Source of the DNA: Dicyema japonicum | Taxonomy: Eukaryota; Dicyemida; Rhombozoa; Dicyemidae | Direction of reading: 5' to 3' | Length of the DNA stretch: 64,000 nt | NCBI GenBank assembly: GCA_011109175.1 | Contig: RDEW01000021.1 | Span: forward strand, 445,080-509,079 | Shown: positions 23,704-35,146 of the stretch, one piece after another | Layout: each line of letters starts with the position of its first letter | Numbering within the stretch: the first letter of the stretch is position 1 | Position numbers and translations under genes: made by a program | Notes under the pieces: generated by a model | Seen by the model: the letters and a program-made list of their open reading frames with translations, nothing else | Database searches by the model: none | Told to the model about the DNA's origin: nothing

Positions 23704-25319
23704 GGACATTTGGCCGACAGGACATTTAGTCGACAATTCAATTAAGAATAAATGATCAAGAAATACATTATGTATTTTAATAACGGTAAAAAATGGAATG
23801 TACAAAAACTACTCGTGGAAGAAAACTTATGCATGATGACTATGCGTACATTATGGATAAACAGAGAGACAATATCATATATTGGAGATGTAAGCTGAAA
23901 GGAAAGTGCAAAGGCATAGTAAGAACTGTTGACGAAGAACTTAATGGAAATATGAAACCACACGAACATCCACCAAATGCAAAACGTTTACATGCGCTGA
24001 AACCGTCAATGCGATAAAGAAGAGAGCGAGAGATTCTGAAGGAACTACATCCACAGTTATCCAAAATTGTTTAAGCACATACCCCATTGATGCTGCTTTT
24101 GCGCTACCCAAAAAAACCTTTACACGTACTGTTCGACGACAGCGTACAGATCAAATACAAGACGGTAATGTTCTACTGATGAACTTAAAAGTACTCTCAA
24201 AGGAGATGATTTTGTGCTACACGATAGTGATGGATTGCTTATATTAACAAGAAACCTTGATCTTATGTCTATGAAAGAACATTGGTTATGTGATGGTACT
24301 TTTGATTCAGCTCCATTAGGTTTTCAGTTATATACATGTTACATTATATGAAACATGTACGGTTCCATTAGTGTACGCTATTGCTCGAGAAAAATCTTAA
24401 CAAATGTATGAACAAATATTTTCAACACTGAAAGAGAAAAAAACCACAATTGAATCCACTATCATTTACCATAGATTATGAGCGAGCAGCGATCAATGCT
24501 ATCAACAGAATTTTTCCAAATGCAAATGTGTATGGATGCTACTTTCACTTTGGGCAGTGTTTATGGCGAAAATACAAAATCTAGGACTGCAGGCATGGTA
24601 TAATGACCCAGAAATGCAAACTTAATTAAAAGTATTCAAGCACTGGCATTTGTTCCTGTACCTCAAGTCATTGAGAGTTTCCGAGCGCTCCTTGAAACTA
24701 TAGATGACGAGACTGATGACGTGTTGGGAGATTTTCTGACCTATTTTGAGACAACATGGATCGGAGCCTTGCAACGTGGAAGGAAAAGAAGACCATTGTT
24801 TAGTTTGGAAATGTGGAATGTACACGACAGACAGGCAGAATGCCTCCCAAGAACTACGAATTCACTTGAAGGATGGCACAGATCTTTTCACAACGAGTGT
24901 CTATAAAACATCCAACCGTTTGTCGGCTTGTTGCAAAAATATGAAAAGAACAGTCAGAGTGGGAGCTCACAATAGAACAGGTGATAGCCGTAGTAACAAT
25001 AAGACAAGTAAAGAAGAAATACCAGGATGTGAACAAAAGGATAAACAGTATTATTTAAAAATATGATGAATACACTCCATGGAATTTTTGAGTGCGCTTT
25101 CTCATAACCTTTAAGTAAATCTTAACTGTTTTACCTACAGAACAATGAGTATTGATGTGTCTTTTTGACTCATTTTATTTGATGTTTTTATCTTGAATTT
25201 TATCTCTGAATTTTAAAACAATGTGCTACTAAAAAGTATGGCATAATTCTTGGTTATTTGTGATAAATTTCCTGTTGACCAAATGTCTGTCGGCTAAATG
25301 TCCTGTGAGCCAAATGTCT
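23704..25319 (+). mobile_element. MULE transposon with FLYWCH-type finger
   Basis: The ends read GGACATTTGGCCGACAGGAC and the inverse of AGACATTTGGCTCACAGGAC. The first ORF (23,793-24,017) has the FLYWCH arrangement: GRKLMHDDYAYIM, IIYWRCKLKGKCKG and H-E-H. Shifted frames continue with a MULE-like transposase core (HWLCDGTFDSAPLGFQLYT, VPLVYAIAREKS near 24,270-24,400; CYFHFGQ region near 24,540; TTNSLEGWHRSFHNE near 24,850). Many frameshifts and stops show inactivity. I could not define the target duplication. Confidence 0.78.
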
Positions 25320-25329
25320 GGACACCGAA

Positions 25330-25800
25330 ATCTTCTTGATTACTATATTGGTTATTGTTAGGGCATTTTTGCCATTTTTAAATTGAATTTAAATTTATTG
25401 AACGAGAAAATTCAGGGATCCCGGCCTCCCTCAGAAGTCTTCGCATGCTCGAACTTGAAGGAAGTCAAGGGGGAACTCCTCTGGATGGTTGCTGACTAAT
25501 GGTTCTTTTTGGATATAATTTAGGATTATATCTGGCGTCACCAGAGAACCACATAAAGCACGCTAACAATTCAAGCTCCCTGGAACCAAAAGGGGACGAG
25601 GAAAGACAAAACAAAAAATCTTCAATATCACCACACAAACGTTGGTGCTACAAATTTCCATGTTGTATGGGAAAATACAATTTTTGGAGGTTACTTGATT
25701 TATTTTAATGTATGACGAACAAATAGAGAAGCTTAAGGACAACTGACAAAGACAAAAAATGCTTATGGGTTTTTTTATGACTGAAAAACGATACAGGTTA
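25330..25800. other. possible upstream exons, not resolved
   Basis: The ORF 25,499-25,708 contains a hydrophilic stretch (SLEPKGDEERQNKKSS) and may be an exon of the gene continuing at 25.8 kb. I could not join it with confidence. A TTATTGAACGAGAAAATTCAGGGATCCCGGCCTCCC run near 25,400 (given as separate parts TTATTGAACGAG and GGGATCCCGGCC) resembles a reversed LINE end. Confidence 0.3.
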
Positions 25801-25802
25801 TC

Positions 25803-26120
25803 TTGGTTTTTTATCTCAGTGAAGTTATTTTGGAGATCTCCCACCAAACACTGTCGGTTTCCCACCTTAAAGAGACTCTCGAGTTGGTCATTAGTCATGA
25901 AAGATTTTTTGAAGAAAAGTTTGCTCATTTAAAAAAACATAAAATTTTAGAGGGAAAGAAGAATAATGTCACTAAATTGAACAGTCTGTCCTCCAAACTG
26001 AGCACAGAAATAACGAATTTGACGGCTGCCATGGGTCAACTTAGTCGATGGGTAATGAATACGATTTTTCCTCAAAGGAGACCAAAGTGGTCATATTATT
26101 AACATTAGATGAACGATCAT
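25803..26120 (+). pseudogene. coiled-coil coding fragment cut by hAT
   Basis: A clean frame reads SEVILEISHQTLSVSHLKET, then LELVISHERFFEEKFAHLKK and LSSKLSTEITNLTAAMGQLS. A possible 23-nt intron ends at the AG just before GTGAAG-type sequence near 25,820. The hAT at 26,127 lies directly downstream, and a second copy of 25,927-26,137 appears at 26,383-26,591. I do not recognise the family; helical heptads are the only feature. It may be functional if the insertion is intronic. Confidence 0.4.
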
Positions 26121-26126
26121 TTAGAT

Positions 26127-26733
26127 CAGGGGTTCTCAACCTTTTTTTGCTCGTCGACCCCTTGACTTTTTTTTCGACCCCCATATTATTTAATCGACCC
26201 CTTAAAACTTTTTTATTTAGAACAGACAATTCTAAGTAAAATTAGTTAATTATCTAAAATAAATTCATTGTTAATAATCAAATCAAACAAAAAAAAGTAT
26301 ATACTCGATGTTAAGTTGGTATCTTAGCATAAATCTATAATTAAAAAAAAGAATTAAATAGCATTGGGATCCCTGTGACTGNATTTAAAAAAACATAAAA
26401 TTTTAGAGGGAAAGAAGAATAATGTCACTAAATTGAACAGTCTGTCCTCCAAACTGAGCACAGAAATAACGAATTTGACGGCTGCCATGGGTCAACTTAG
26501 TCGATGGGTAATGAATACGATTTTTCCTCAAAAAAGACAAAAGTGGTCATATTATTAACATTAGATGAACGATCATTTAGATCAGGGGTTCNAACTTAAT
26601 TTAAATTGAAAAAGATTAAATATATTAAATTTATTTTCGACCCCCAAATATTTCATTTTCGACCCCCTTACGATCGATCTGGATTGATTTTAGACCCCTG
26701 GGGGTCGAATCGACCCCAGGTTGAGAACCCCTG
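26127..26733 (-). mobile_element. hAT (same family as 1.7 kb), middle unassembled
   Basis: The left side begins CAGGGGTTCTCAACC and matches the right end of the 1.7-kb element, inverted. The right side ends GGTTGAGAACCCCTG and matches its left end. A perfect 8-bp duplication ATTTAGAT flanks it (26,119-26,126 and 26,734-26,741). Between n characters at 26,382 and 26,592 lies a repeat of the upstream host sequence, so the interior of the element was not assembled. Confidence 0.85.
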
Positions 26734-26879
26734 ATTTAGATAACCACATGAATCGAGGTGTTAGATTATTCTGGTAGAGATTGTAACATTATTTTTTAAT
26801 TTCTCTATTTCTATAATATTTTAAATTTTATTTATTTTTTATTAATAAAAATTTATTAGGTAAAAGAAAAGTTAGTTGT

Positions 26880-27270
26880 TATGGCGAGGTTTCATTCTGA
26901 CCTTCAGGATTTGAGAACACAATGGAGTTACCTCTCATAATCGCTATTCCAATGTTCTGGAAGAGCCATTGTGTCATTCTAGGCTCACATTGGATATTCG
27001 TGTAGACTTGGCGAGCCTCCGCTGTGGTCATTACATGGATTTACGTTCCCATCTGATCAGAATAGAACAAACTTTGTCCATCCTGACTTCTTGACCAAAA
27101 TACGAGCCACCCCCTATCTATTCCACTTTCGAGTTTTTCACAGCATCTAAAACACCTGATGGATTTTTGAGAACGTCCATTCTTAGTTGTGACTTTCTTG
27201 TTAGCATCCTTCACTCGAAGAGATCGGGGATAATAAAATAAGAGTTTGAAGGAACCCCATTTGAGAAATA
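26880..27270 (-). mobile_element. LINE C-terminal fragment
   Basis: On the minus strand: TQWLFQNIGIAIMRGNSIVF, the terminal 'QxxSxAIxRGNA' pattern of a non-LTR polyprotein, also seen at 32.6 kb. Upstream (27,277-27,041) a cysteine-containing ORF (CFRCCEKLE) continues the relic. The plus-strand ORF over it is a shadow. Confidence 0.55.
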
Positions 27271-27441
27271 CCCCCAATATGATTGTAAAAGTATTTACTT
27301 TAAATATTTAAATTCATCAAATGCATTTTATAATATTTCTGTTAAAAATCACATAGTGACTTTATTTTTTCTAAAATTTTTTAGGGGAAAACGATTTATA
27401 AACAAAAAAAGAAAGATTTAGATGGTTAATCCTTTGCAGAC

Positions 27442-27990
27442 ATGGTTGCGTACGCGTTTCCACGTTATACGGCAATTCTAATTCGTTGTATAAACCAGAA
27501 CGATTCGCGGGGTTCTTTTTTTCGGCTTGCTAGTTTCCTCCTATTTCTTCAGAAAGGCAACAGTAAGGGATCATACGGCTCCCGACGTTTCTATAGCCAC
27601 TGGTGTGAATCGGTATTTCCTCTAAAATATTTAAAATTTACCTTTTTCTGTTATCCAAACAGAAAAAAACAGAAACCTACTATTTCAGATGCTGACCGTG
27701 CTAAAACATTATTTAAACGAGACTGGACTGTTATGTTCAAAAATTATTCATTGAATAAAACTAGAACCAACTTTGTCTTACCTGCTCTTGCATTGACAAA
27801 TGAAAACTGATCTTGACTCAGAGCTCTTCTATGTTAATGCAAAAACAACAACTACAGCCAAAATGACCTAAAGGCCCGTAAAATGCTGCACAAAGACTAT
27901 AGAAAGACTGCAGCGTCTAACTTATTATTAAGAAAAAAGATGTTATCTTATTTTTCTGAAAAAGAAGTGAAGGAAATCCTGAGTCTTTTA
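27442..27990 (+). CDS. unassigned gene fragment
   Basis: The ORF 27,442-27,810 begins MVAYAFPRYTAILIRCINQN and later reads DADRAKTLFKRDWTVMFKNY. A shifted frame near 27,870-27,990 reads ARKMLHKDYRKTAASNLLLR and MLSYFSEKEVKEILSLL. The two could be exons of one basic protein, perhaps mitochondrial. I could not place the introns convincingly or name a family. Confidence 0.3.
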
Positions 27991-28192
27991 TCTGCCCATT
28001 TTATCCTGTGCTCATGAGGAACCTTACTCTTTCGGATGAACATAGTGAATTCCCTTGTTCTTGGCAAAGCCGGATGAACCCGTAGCCATTCCTTCGTATT
28101 GACGACTCCAAAAAAAAGTAGAGTCTTAGGAGCTGATTTTGTTTAATGACGTCCAAGAGAGTGCATACTTCTATGAACCACAAACGTATTCT

Positions 28193-28790
28193 ATGGCGAT
28201 TTTTATTTTGACTTTATAAATCGGAAATTTTGACCTAAAAATTGACTTCATTGACTTTAAAATTTCAAAATTTTGACATTTTTGGCTTGAAATTTCTCTG
28301 CAAAAATTTTTTTCTAATATATAAAAAACTAATCAAAATCTTTATTAAAATACAGAATAATCTAATTCAAAACGTTTTCGGGTTTAAAATTTCGGTCTTT
28401 AGATATTAATTTTTCCAATAAAGAAAAACTTCTCTCAACAAATAATGATGTGGAAGGACACTTTTTTAGATAGTTGTATACATATGGAGAAATATGTTGT
28501 TTTTCTATTTTTGTGATAGAAAGCACTTGATTGACAGATAATCTTGATTCCAGTACTTCCTGATTCCACATAAATCGTCCTCGAAATTCAATTTCTGAAT
28601 GTGTTCTACAGCGTCTTCCAGATCTATCCCAAAATTCCTTAGAACATCTATTTCAAAATTCCTTAATCTAAGAGTTAGCCTCAGTAGACAATGAGGACAA
28701 GATATTAAAAATATTTTCTTGGGATCAGAAATTCTTCCAATAAGTGACATATTTCTGTCCTCGGATATCAGTTTCATCAATCAAAAAAAA
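28193..28790 (-). mobile_element. hAT fragment (same family as 13.2 kb)
   Basis: The left edge TGGCGATTTTTATTTTGACT is a diverged form of the 13.2-kb terminus. Minus-strand frames give LEDAVEHIQKLNFEDDLCGI, ESRLSVNQVL, then the dimerisation block CPSTSLFVERSFSLLEKL and DRNFKPENVLN. It is split by frameshifts, and only the C-terminal half remains. Confidence 0.7.
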
Positions 28791-29189
28791 TTTCAGATAT
28801 ATAATGAATGAAAATAAAACCTGTAAAGCTGCTTCTGGGATAAGTCTTCTACAATTTTTCGGCAAGCGTAAGTAGAAGGAAGATTATGTTCAGTTCTCTC
28901 AAACAAGTCTCATAAGCTTTTACTGTTTATTTATGCAAGGGAATATAGGATTCGACAAAAGCCATAGTAATTTATCGACCCATTTTTTGGTAAATGGAAA
29001 GGGAAAATCAATGGGTTTTATATTATTGACAACTATAAAATAGTAATAAAAATAATAAACCTGCTAATTTGATATGCTTCATAGACAATCAATGTGATTC
29101 AATAAAAATTGCTTTTTTACAGTTACAAATGTTAAAGCAAATTCTCGTTACCTGTAAACACTGTTTATGGTTTGCTTGTGTCATGTTTT

Positions 29190-29400
29190 TCGATTATCCT
29201 TTCCGTTAGTTCCATCTTTTTCGTTGTCGTGCTCGTTTCCTGATTTCGTCCAGATCGTCCGCATTTATCAGATGGCCCCCATCATTGCGTAATCGTCCGC
29301 GAATGTCCTTGGAAGACAACTTCTTGGACGTCCTCTGAATGCAGGAGATACAGTATGGCCGAAAAATTCTTCCATTGCAGCATTGCATGGTGTCTGTTCA
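29190..29400 (-). mobile_element. RTE-type LINE 3' fragment
   Basis: Minus-strand ORF 29,388-29,206 ends GGHLINADDLDEIRKRARQR, like the C-terminal LxxLAQDRxxWR segment of RTE-clade elements. It shares nucleotide blocks with 8,155-8,350. 5'-truncated. Confidence 0.55.
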
Positions 29401-29681
29401 TCCGTAGAATATGTCTAAAAAGGCGCCAGCGTGGTTCAAGTACGTTCGGACTTATTAGTCAATTTATTGTTTAAGATTTTCTTTGGCCAAGAGTATCCAA
29501 AGAGTATTCTTAGTTGGCCTCTGTGAAAAAGTCAAGTTGTTCCATAGTTACAACTGTGCCACATAAATTCCAAAAAAAATTCCTTGTGAGTTGATAGAAA
29601 ATTCATCAGGATATTTTCAAAAACAGAGTTAATCTTTTCAAGTCATTTTGATTGAACGGGGCAACATAGTGAATGATGATA

Positions 29682-31503
29682 CAGTTAATTTTCTGTTTAA
29701 TGAACGCGACTTTTCTTTATTTTTAATGCGTTCATTAAAATAAATAATGAATAAATTTGTTAAATTGTTAAAATCAATTTAATTAATTTAAGAAAAATCA
29801 AGATTCTTTATTTTATTTAATTTATTTATGATTATTAATAAATAAATTAAATAATTAATAAATAAATTAAATAAAATAAATAATCATAAAATCAGTTATT
29901 TACGAGCCGGGTGGAATAGTGGTTAAGTGTCGAGCTAAAGTGACTTAGGTTACGGGTTCGATTCACCTGGAGGAAGGTTCCACGCATCTACGATGCTAAA
30001 AAGGCTTGACGAGTGACGCCGTCATCAGTGGAATCTCACTGCGGAACTGGATAGTCAAAAAGAACCCACACACAAGAAAAAGAAAATAGAAGTGAAGATC
30101 ATTTCTTGGTTCTACAATTAGTTAAAATTAACTGTTCTTTACTTAAATAAAGTGTGTGTCCTGCATATGCGGAGCTAATACCACGGCTCCGTGAAAAAGG
30201 CTGTTTTATTATTATCGAATTTCTCTTTTTTTAATTTCTAATAAATTATTACGCAGCATTCCGAGAATTGATAATCCACTATTTCCGTATTTTAAAAAGT
30301 ATTTTTCAAGTTCTTCAATATGATTTATCACGTCTGCATACCCAATTTCCTTTATTTTTTCGAGTTCATTGTTATCTCCATCTTCTTCAAAGCTTTCAAA
30401 ACTTGACACTTGGATTTTTTCCAAGAATTCTTCATCATTAAACAAATTTTCATTGTTTGTAGAAAAGTCATTGAAATCATATTTTTTGGAGCTGAAATTA
30501 TCTAGGGTTTTATTCGATGCATTTAAATTTGTTTCATTTTCTTTCTCGGTTTTTTCTTCCTCTGTAATTTTCCAATTTTTAAACGCCTTTTCAAAACAAT
30601 TTTTTATTGTATCTTTCGAAACATTTTCTCACGATTGAAGGTAAAAAATTGATTAATTTAAATTCTTTTAATTTCTCCTCATGTATTTGTCTTCGATCAT
30701 GCTTAAATTTTTTCTCAAGCTTTTTTTTGTATTTTGATCTAAAAGAATTTATGATCCCTTGATCCAAAGATGGTAATTTCGATGTTGTATTTGTTGGTAG
30801 ATAAAACAATTCAATGTTTGTGAAGATTTCATCTATGCAATGAACACTAGCATTGTCTAGAAGTAACAAAATTTTTCTATTATCGACTTGCATTCTTTCA
30901 TTTAATTTTTTTATCCATTTTACAAAAATTGATGTATTCATCCATCTTTTTTTACTGAATGGATATTGTATTTTCATTTTTTTAAGTCCAAATTTTTAAA
31001 TTCATTTTGTTAGCAATTTTAAGCGTCATTTCCTGAAGCATATCATTAGTAATAGTATGGTTGTATTTTCTTTTATTTTTTATCCACTCATAAAAAAATG
31101 TGTAAATTATATCATTAATAGTGACAGTTGTAATATTTTTTGCATTTTCCAATTTTTTTGCTGCAATTATTGTATTTTTCTTTATTTTTAAATTAAAATT
31201 TATCGTTTCAACAGGCATTTTAAATTTTCTGCTTAGAAAAGCTTGAGTGATGACGGAAAATTTTTCTTTGTACTCGATAACTATTTTTTCTGTTTGAAAG
31301 AGTATGTTTTCCTCATTTTCTTAACATTACTAACTTTGCTTGTACGTTTGAAAAATTCTGTATTTAATTATTAATTTAATAAGATTCATTAATAAAAATT
31401 CATTAAATTTAAAATTTAGGAGGAATATCATTAAAAATTGAAATTTGGATTTATTAAGTAAAATATTCATTAAATGAAAAATTCATTAAACAAATATCAA
31501 TTG
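29682..31503 (-). mobile_element. pogo/Tigger-like transposon, internally deleted
   Basis: Ends CAGTTAATTTTCTGTTTAAT and, inverted, CAATTGATATTTGTTTAAT are each flanked by TA, as expected of Tc1/mariner/pogo insertions. On the minus strand 31,218-30,982 encodes a helix-turn-helix part (ITNDMLQEMTLKIANKMNL). The frame from 30,977 encodes the C-terminal DDE_1 half: KRWMNTSIFVKWIKKLNERM, ILLLLDNASVH, LPTNTTSKLPSLDQGIINSF. The region between, carrying the first catalytic aspartate, is missing. An acidic tail ORF follows (30,445-30,212). A SINE sits in the left part. Confidence 0.82.
29904..30090 (+). mobile_element. tRNA-derived SINE (full-length-like copy)
   Basis: Begins GAGCCGGGTGGAATAGTGG with an A-box-like TAGTGGTTAAGTG. 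GGTTCGATTC at 29,955-29,964 is a good B box. The body continues GACGAGTGACGCCGTCATCA and GCGGAACTGGATAGTC, and ends in an A-rich stretch. A 5'-truncated copy of the body lies inverted at 46,195-46,277. It is not a tRNA gene: it lacks a foldable acceptor stem and is repeated. Confidence 0.72.
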
Positions 31504-31549
31504 TATTTGATCCCACGCTAGTATTTTATTTAAAAATTCAAAAAATTAA

Positions 31550-31660
31550 TAAATAAAAATCAATAAAAAATTTGACTTTATTGCTTTAAAAATTAAAATT
31601 TGACCTTTTTTGACATTACCAAAAATTTTGACTTTTTTGGACTAATTCAATAATCAATAA
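31550..31660. repeat. hAT-end-like fragment (GACTTTATT/TTTGACTTTT)
   Basis: TTTGACTTTATTGC, TTTGACCTTTTTTGAC and TTTGACTTTTTTGG resemble the subterminal sequence of the 13.2-kb and 28.2-kb hAT family. No terminus or TSD was identified. Confidence 0.4.
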
Positions 31661-31669
31661 TCTGTCAAC

Positions 31670-32050
31670 ATAGTAAAAAGGACAAAACTTATAAATAGGC
31701 ATCGGATACTTCCTAACAGTCACTAGCTGACAAAAAAACAATAACTTACAATCCGATGTTCAATTAGTCCTTCTACCCCACAAACTAAATGAATAGATCC
31801 ATAATCAAGACTTGAACAGTGTTATCTAAGAGAACCATGTCATCGGTTCTACCACCTCAGTCCGGGTTGACTGATAAACCGATTGGTTATTAAAACACCT
31901 TAGTTCATCACGACAAACACAGAGCACTAAATAATTTAAATAAAAAATAAATTTTTTTAATACGTCAAAGCTTTTGCTTATAAACAGATTTTTCTGTAGA
32001 ACCCGGATTTCTTCATAAATAAGAGTTGCCGGTCCAAGAGAAAAATTATG
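31670..32050. other. intergenic region
   Basis: I see no gene, RNA or repeat that I can support. Confidence 0.3.
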
Positions 32051-32325
32051 CGAGTCAACACATCATTCCGCTTCAGAAGAAAAAGAGCAAATCCATCAAT
32101 TTTTTCCTAAATGAATTAAACAGTCCACTTGGCCCAAAAAATATCTGAGATTCTTCAGGATACCCCAACCCCTTCACCCAGAGACGTCGAGTCAACACAT
32201 CATTCCGCTTCAGAAGAAAAAGAGCAAATCCATCAATTTTTTCCTAAATGAATTAAACAGTCCACTTGGCCCAAAAAATATCTGAGATTCTTCAGGATAC
32301 CCCAACCCCTTCACCCAGAGACGTC
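32051..32325. repeat. tandem duplication, period 137
   Basis: CGAGTCAACACATCATTCCG at 32,051 recurs at 32,188, and the whole 137-base unit is repeated essentially exactly. The ORF at 32,266-32,499 starts in the second copy and is unassigned. Confidence 0.9.
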
Positions 32326-32547
32326 TACCACTGTGACCCTTTTATGGGACAATTCTCTATCACAATCACGAAAAATCCAGGTAAAAGACACGGAAGTTGT
32401 ACGATGGTTGTTAATGTACCTTCTGTTCACGATGTGATCTTTAAAAACCCTTCAATTTCACACATACTCCAAGGTATTGTGATTGATTCATACATTTGAT
32501 TGCTCCAGTATTTGCTCAAATTTATTTATACTCTAACAGAAGCATAT

Positions 32548-33050
32548 TTAAAACTGCCATCCATCCAAAGTGGACCCCGCCGACATTATCGACGTTGCGT
32601 TGCCTCTCACGATTGCAACAGAGATCAACTGGAGTAGCCACCGGGTCTCACGTGCGTCGTGGCTTTTTAGTGTAGCTAAGCGTCCAAGTTTCTTTAGGAA
32701 GCGAAGCGATTTTCCACTTATTCCTCCAGTTGTCTCGACCACTCTAACAGAAGTATATCATCTTCATAAATTAACATTTTGTATTTGAGTTTTCCACCTT
32801 TGGAATGTCACACATCACAAAAATAAGAGTGGACTTAAGACAGACCCTAGTGGAACCCCTCTATTTAACAAAATTTTCTTTGATAGTTGATCCCCAACGC
32901 TTCTCTTCCAAAAAGAAAATCCTTCATCCATAAAAATCTCGTACTTCCAACATTTAATAAGATAGAGTCCGCCAGCATGCCAAACACTATATAAAGCCTT
33001 AGAAATGTCCAGACACGTGGCCGTAAGGCATTCTTTATTCCTTTTAGCTA
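32548..33050 (-). mobile_element. LINE relic: RT and C-terminus
   Basis: Minus-strand frames read CLDISKALYSVWHAGGLYLI (motif A region), NRGVPLGSVLSPLLFL (motif B) and VVETTGGISGKSLRFLKKLG, then LQLISVAIVRGNATSI. The last part is a C-terminal pattern shared with 57.2, 59.2 and 26.9 kb. Catalytic YADD was lost in a frameshifted stretch. Confidence 0.75.
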
Positions 33051-33186
33051 TACATATAAAATTCTTTGATTATGAAACAACCTCTCCCCCTATTCCTGTG
33101 GAAACCCCAACTGATCTGGAGAAAAAACTTTTAGTCTTCAATATGATAATCTTTTGAAAATAATTCTTCCATGATTTTTGAGGTAC

Positions 33187-34490
33187 AGTCAAACCCATCT
33201 GAACCGACTCCTCGGTATACCGGAATTCCCTTAAAACCGGACTAAACTTCTGGTCCCGATTCACCTCATAGGCCATCACTGCTATTTCATCTTCGATATA
33301 CCGGATCTCCTCTATTCCGAATACCGGCCGTATTTTGTGGTCCCAACTTGAATTTTCTTTTATCATAAACCGGCCTTCTGACATCAATCTTTGATCTAAT
33401 CATATTTAATCGTCTTTAACTTTGAATTGCGAACAACTCGACAGAAAATCAAAAACTAAAAGATGATAGCTCCGCAAGAACACTTCACAGTGGATCTAAA
33501 AAGTCGAAGGAACGTCTTACTGTAATGCCTGCATGCAGTTCGACAGGAGAAAAGCTAAAGCCAATTGTAATTACTAATATTTTTCTGAAATTATAATAAT
33601 CTTTCAAAGCTTCAGGAAACAAATTGAAAATGTTCTCTTCAAGTGTATTCATCGCTGTTATTTTTTCCAAATGAGAATAGGTACATTTTACTCCGTCGTA
33701 TATATTCTCGTCATCATTTTCTACTTCATTTTTAGTATATCTTTAATTATGTTATCTAAACTCTCCATTATTCACCAATGAGAGAGTTTGAAAACGACAT
33801 CAATTTTCTTCCAACAATTAGTAACTGATTCAGTGTATTTGTTGTCTTCCCAACAATAATGAATATTTGTCTGAGATTTACTTGCTTTAAATTCAACATT
33901 GTAAATGTATCATCCTCAAAAGATAGGGTAAAATCCATCATATTATTTAAATATTTGGATTTAAACGATTTAATAACTATCTAAGGGTTGAATTAATGAT
34001 GTTGCATTTTTTGGTAGGAAAATAGCTCAATGTTAGAAAAATGATTATTCTTGTGACAACTTGCATTGTCAAGCAAAAGGACAATTTTTCGGTTGTGTTG
34101 AATCATTTCTTAGTTGACAATGTTCAACCAAGTAATAAATATATCAGATGTCATCCAACAATTTTTAGAAAACGAATATAAAACTCCGTGCTCTTCAGGG
34201 TTAAAATTTTTCATACAACGTGGCGATTTATATTTTCCTAATAATAATGGCTTCAATTTTTCGCCACAAGCACTGACCGACAAAAGAATTTGACTTTTTC
34301 TTTACTTTTTTTAATTCCAAAACAATCTTAATCTGAAGTTACAAATGATTTTGATGTTATTCTTTTAATGTACAATCCCGTTTCATCGCAGTTGAAAATA
34401 TTTTCAATGCCATAGTTATTAACATAGTCATCGTACTTATCAAAAAAATTCCAAGGCAAGAAATATCACACGAATTTTTTTCATTTTCCC
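33187..34490 (-). mobile_element. Tigger/pogo-like transposon, second family
   Basis: The 3' terminus, read on the plus strand at 33,187, is CAGTCAAACCCATCTGAACC, a typical Tigger-like end. On the minus strand, frames give CDETGLYIKRITSK (first catalytic D) near 34,390, then ACGEKLKPLLLGKYKSPRC, NCWMTSDIFITWLN, and IVLLLDNASCHKNNHFSNIE (second D). Frameshifts break it, and the N-terminal DNA-binding part was not found. Confidence 0.72.
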
Positions 34491-34628
34491 GTTAAGTTTT
34501 AGTCTTCCAATTCAACTTCCACTCCATTCTTGGGGACACAAGCAAGTGCGAACCATACTCAACTTGTGTAATCTTAGTGCAATCCTTGGAACTCGAATCA
34601 AGACATCGAGTCTACGATAACTGAGATC

Positions 34629-34875
34629 TTAAGGATCTTTGACTGATGATGAACCTCATGGTAGTCCGATTTGGGTTACGTCGTTATTTCAGCATTCAAG
34701 TGAACCATATATCGTAACGGATCCTCCTTGATCTAGTGAGCATGACTTCGCTTAAGGATCTTTGACTGATGATGAACCTCATGGTAGTCCGATTTGGGTT
34801 ACGTCGTTATTTCAGCATTCAAGTGAACCATATATCGTAACGGATCCTCCTTGATCTAGTGAGCATGACTTCGTT
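34629..34875. repeat. tandem duplication, period 123
   Basis: TTAAGGATCTTTGACTGATG at 34,629 recurs at 34,752, with the full 123-base unit repeated. Non-coding. Confidence 0.9.
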
Positions 34876-35146
34876 GTCTCTGCGGAGAGCATGGAGTGGT
34901 CAATTATGCGGATATAGCCTCGGAGTGGATATAACCTTTCTAAAAAACCCAAGATTTAAAGATAATCTTTTATAAGGAGATAACTTTGTGATAAAAGTCA
35001 CAATATATTTTTTCAGTGATAACGACGAATAAAATATTATCTTATTTTTTAAATAAAAATTATAAAGAATAATAATAAATATTTAAAAAACTTACTAATT
35101 TATTCAAGAATTTGAATTCACTTTGTTGTTATATTTCGCATATTAA

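Noticed and set aside
26890-26940. Plus-strand frame VVMARFHSDLQDLRTQWSYL as a last exon of the coiled-coil gene
   Set aside because: The minus strand here encodes FQNIGIAIMRGNSIVF, a conserved LINE C-terminus, so the plus frame is a shadow.
29904-29975. A functional tRNA gene
   Set aside because: Has A- and B-box-like sequence but no acceptor-stem pairing, and its downstream body is repeated elsewhere, so it is a SINE.
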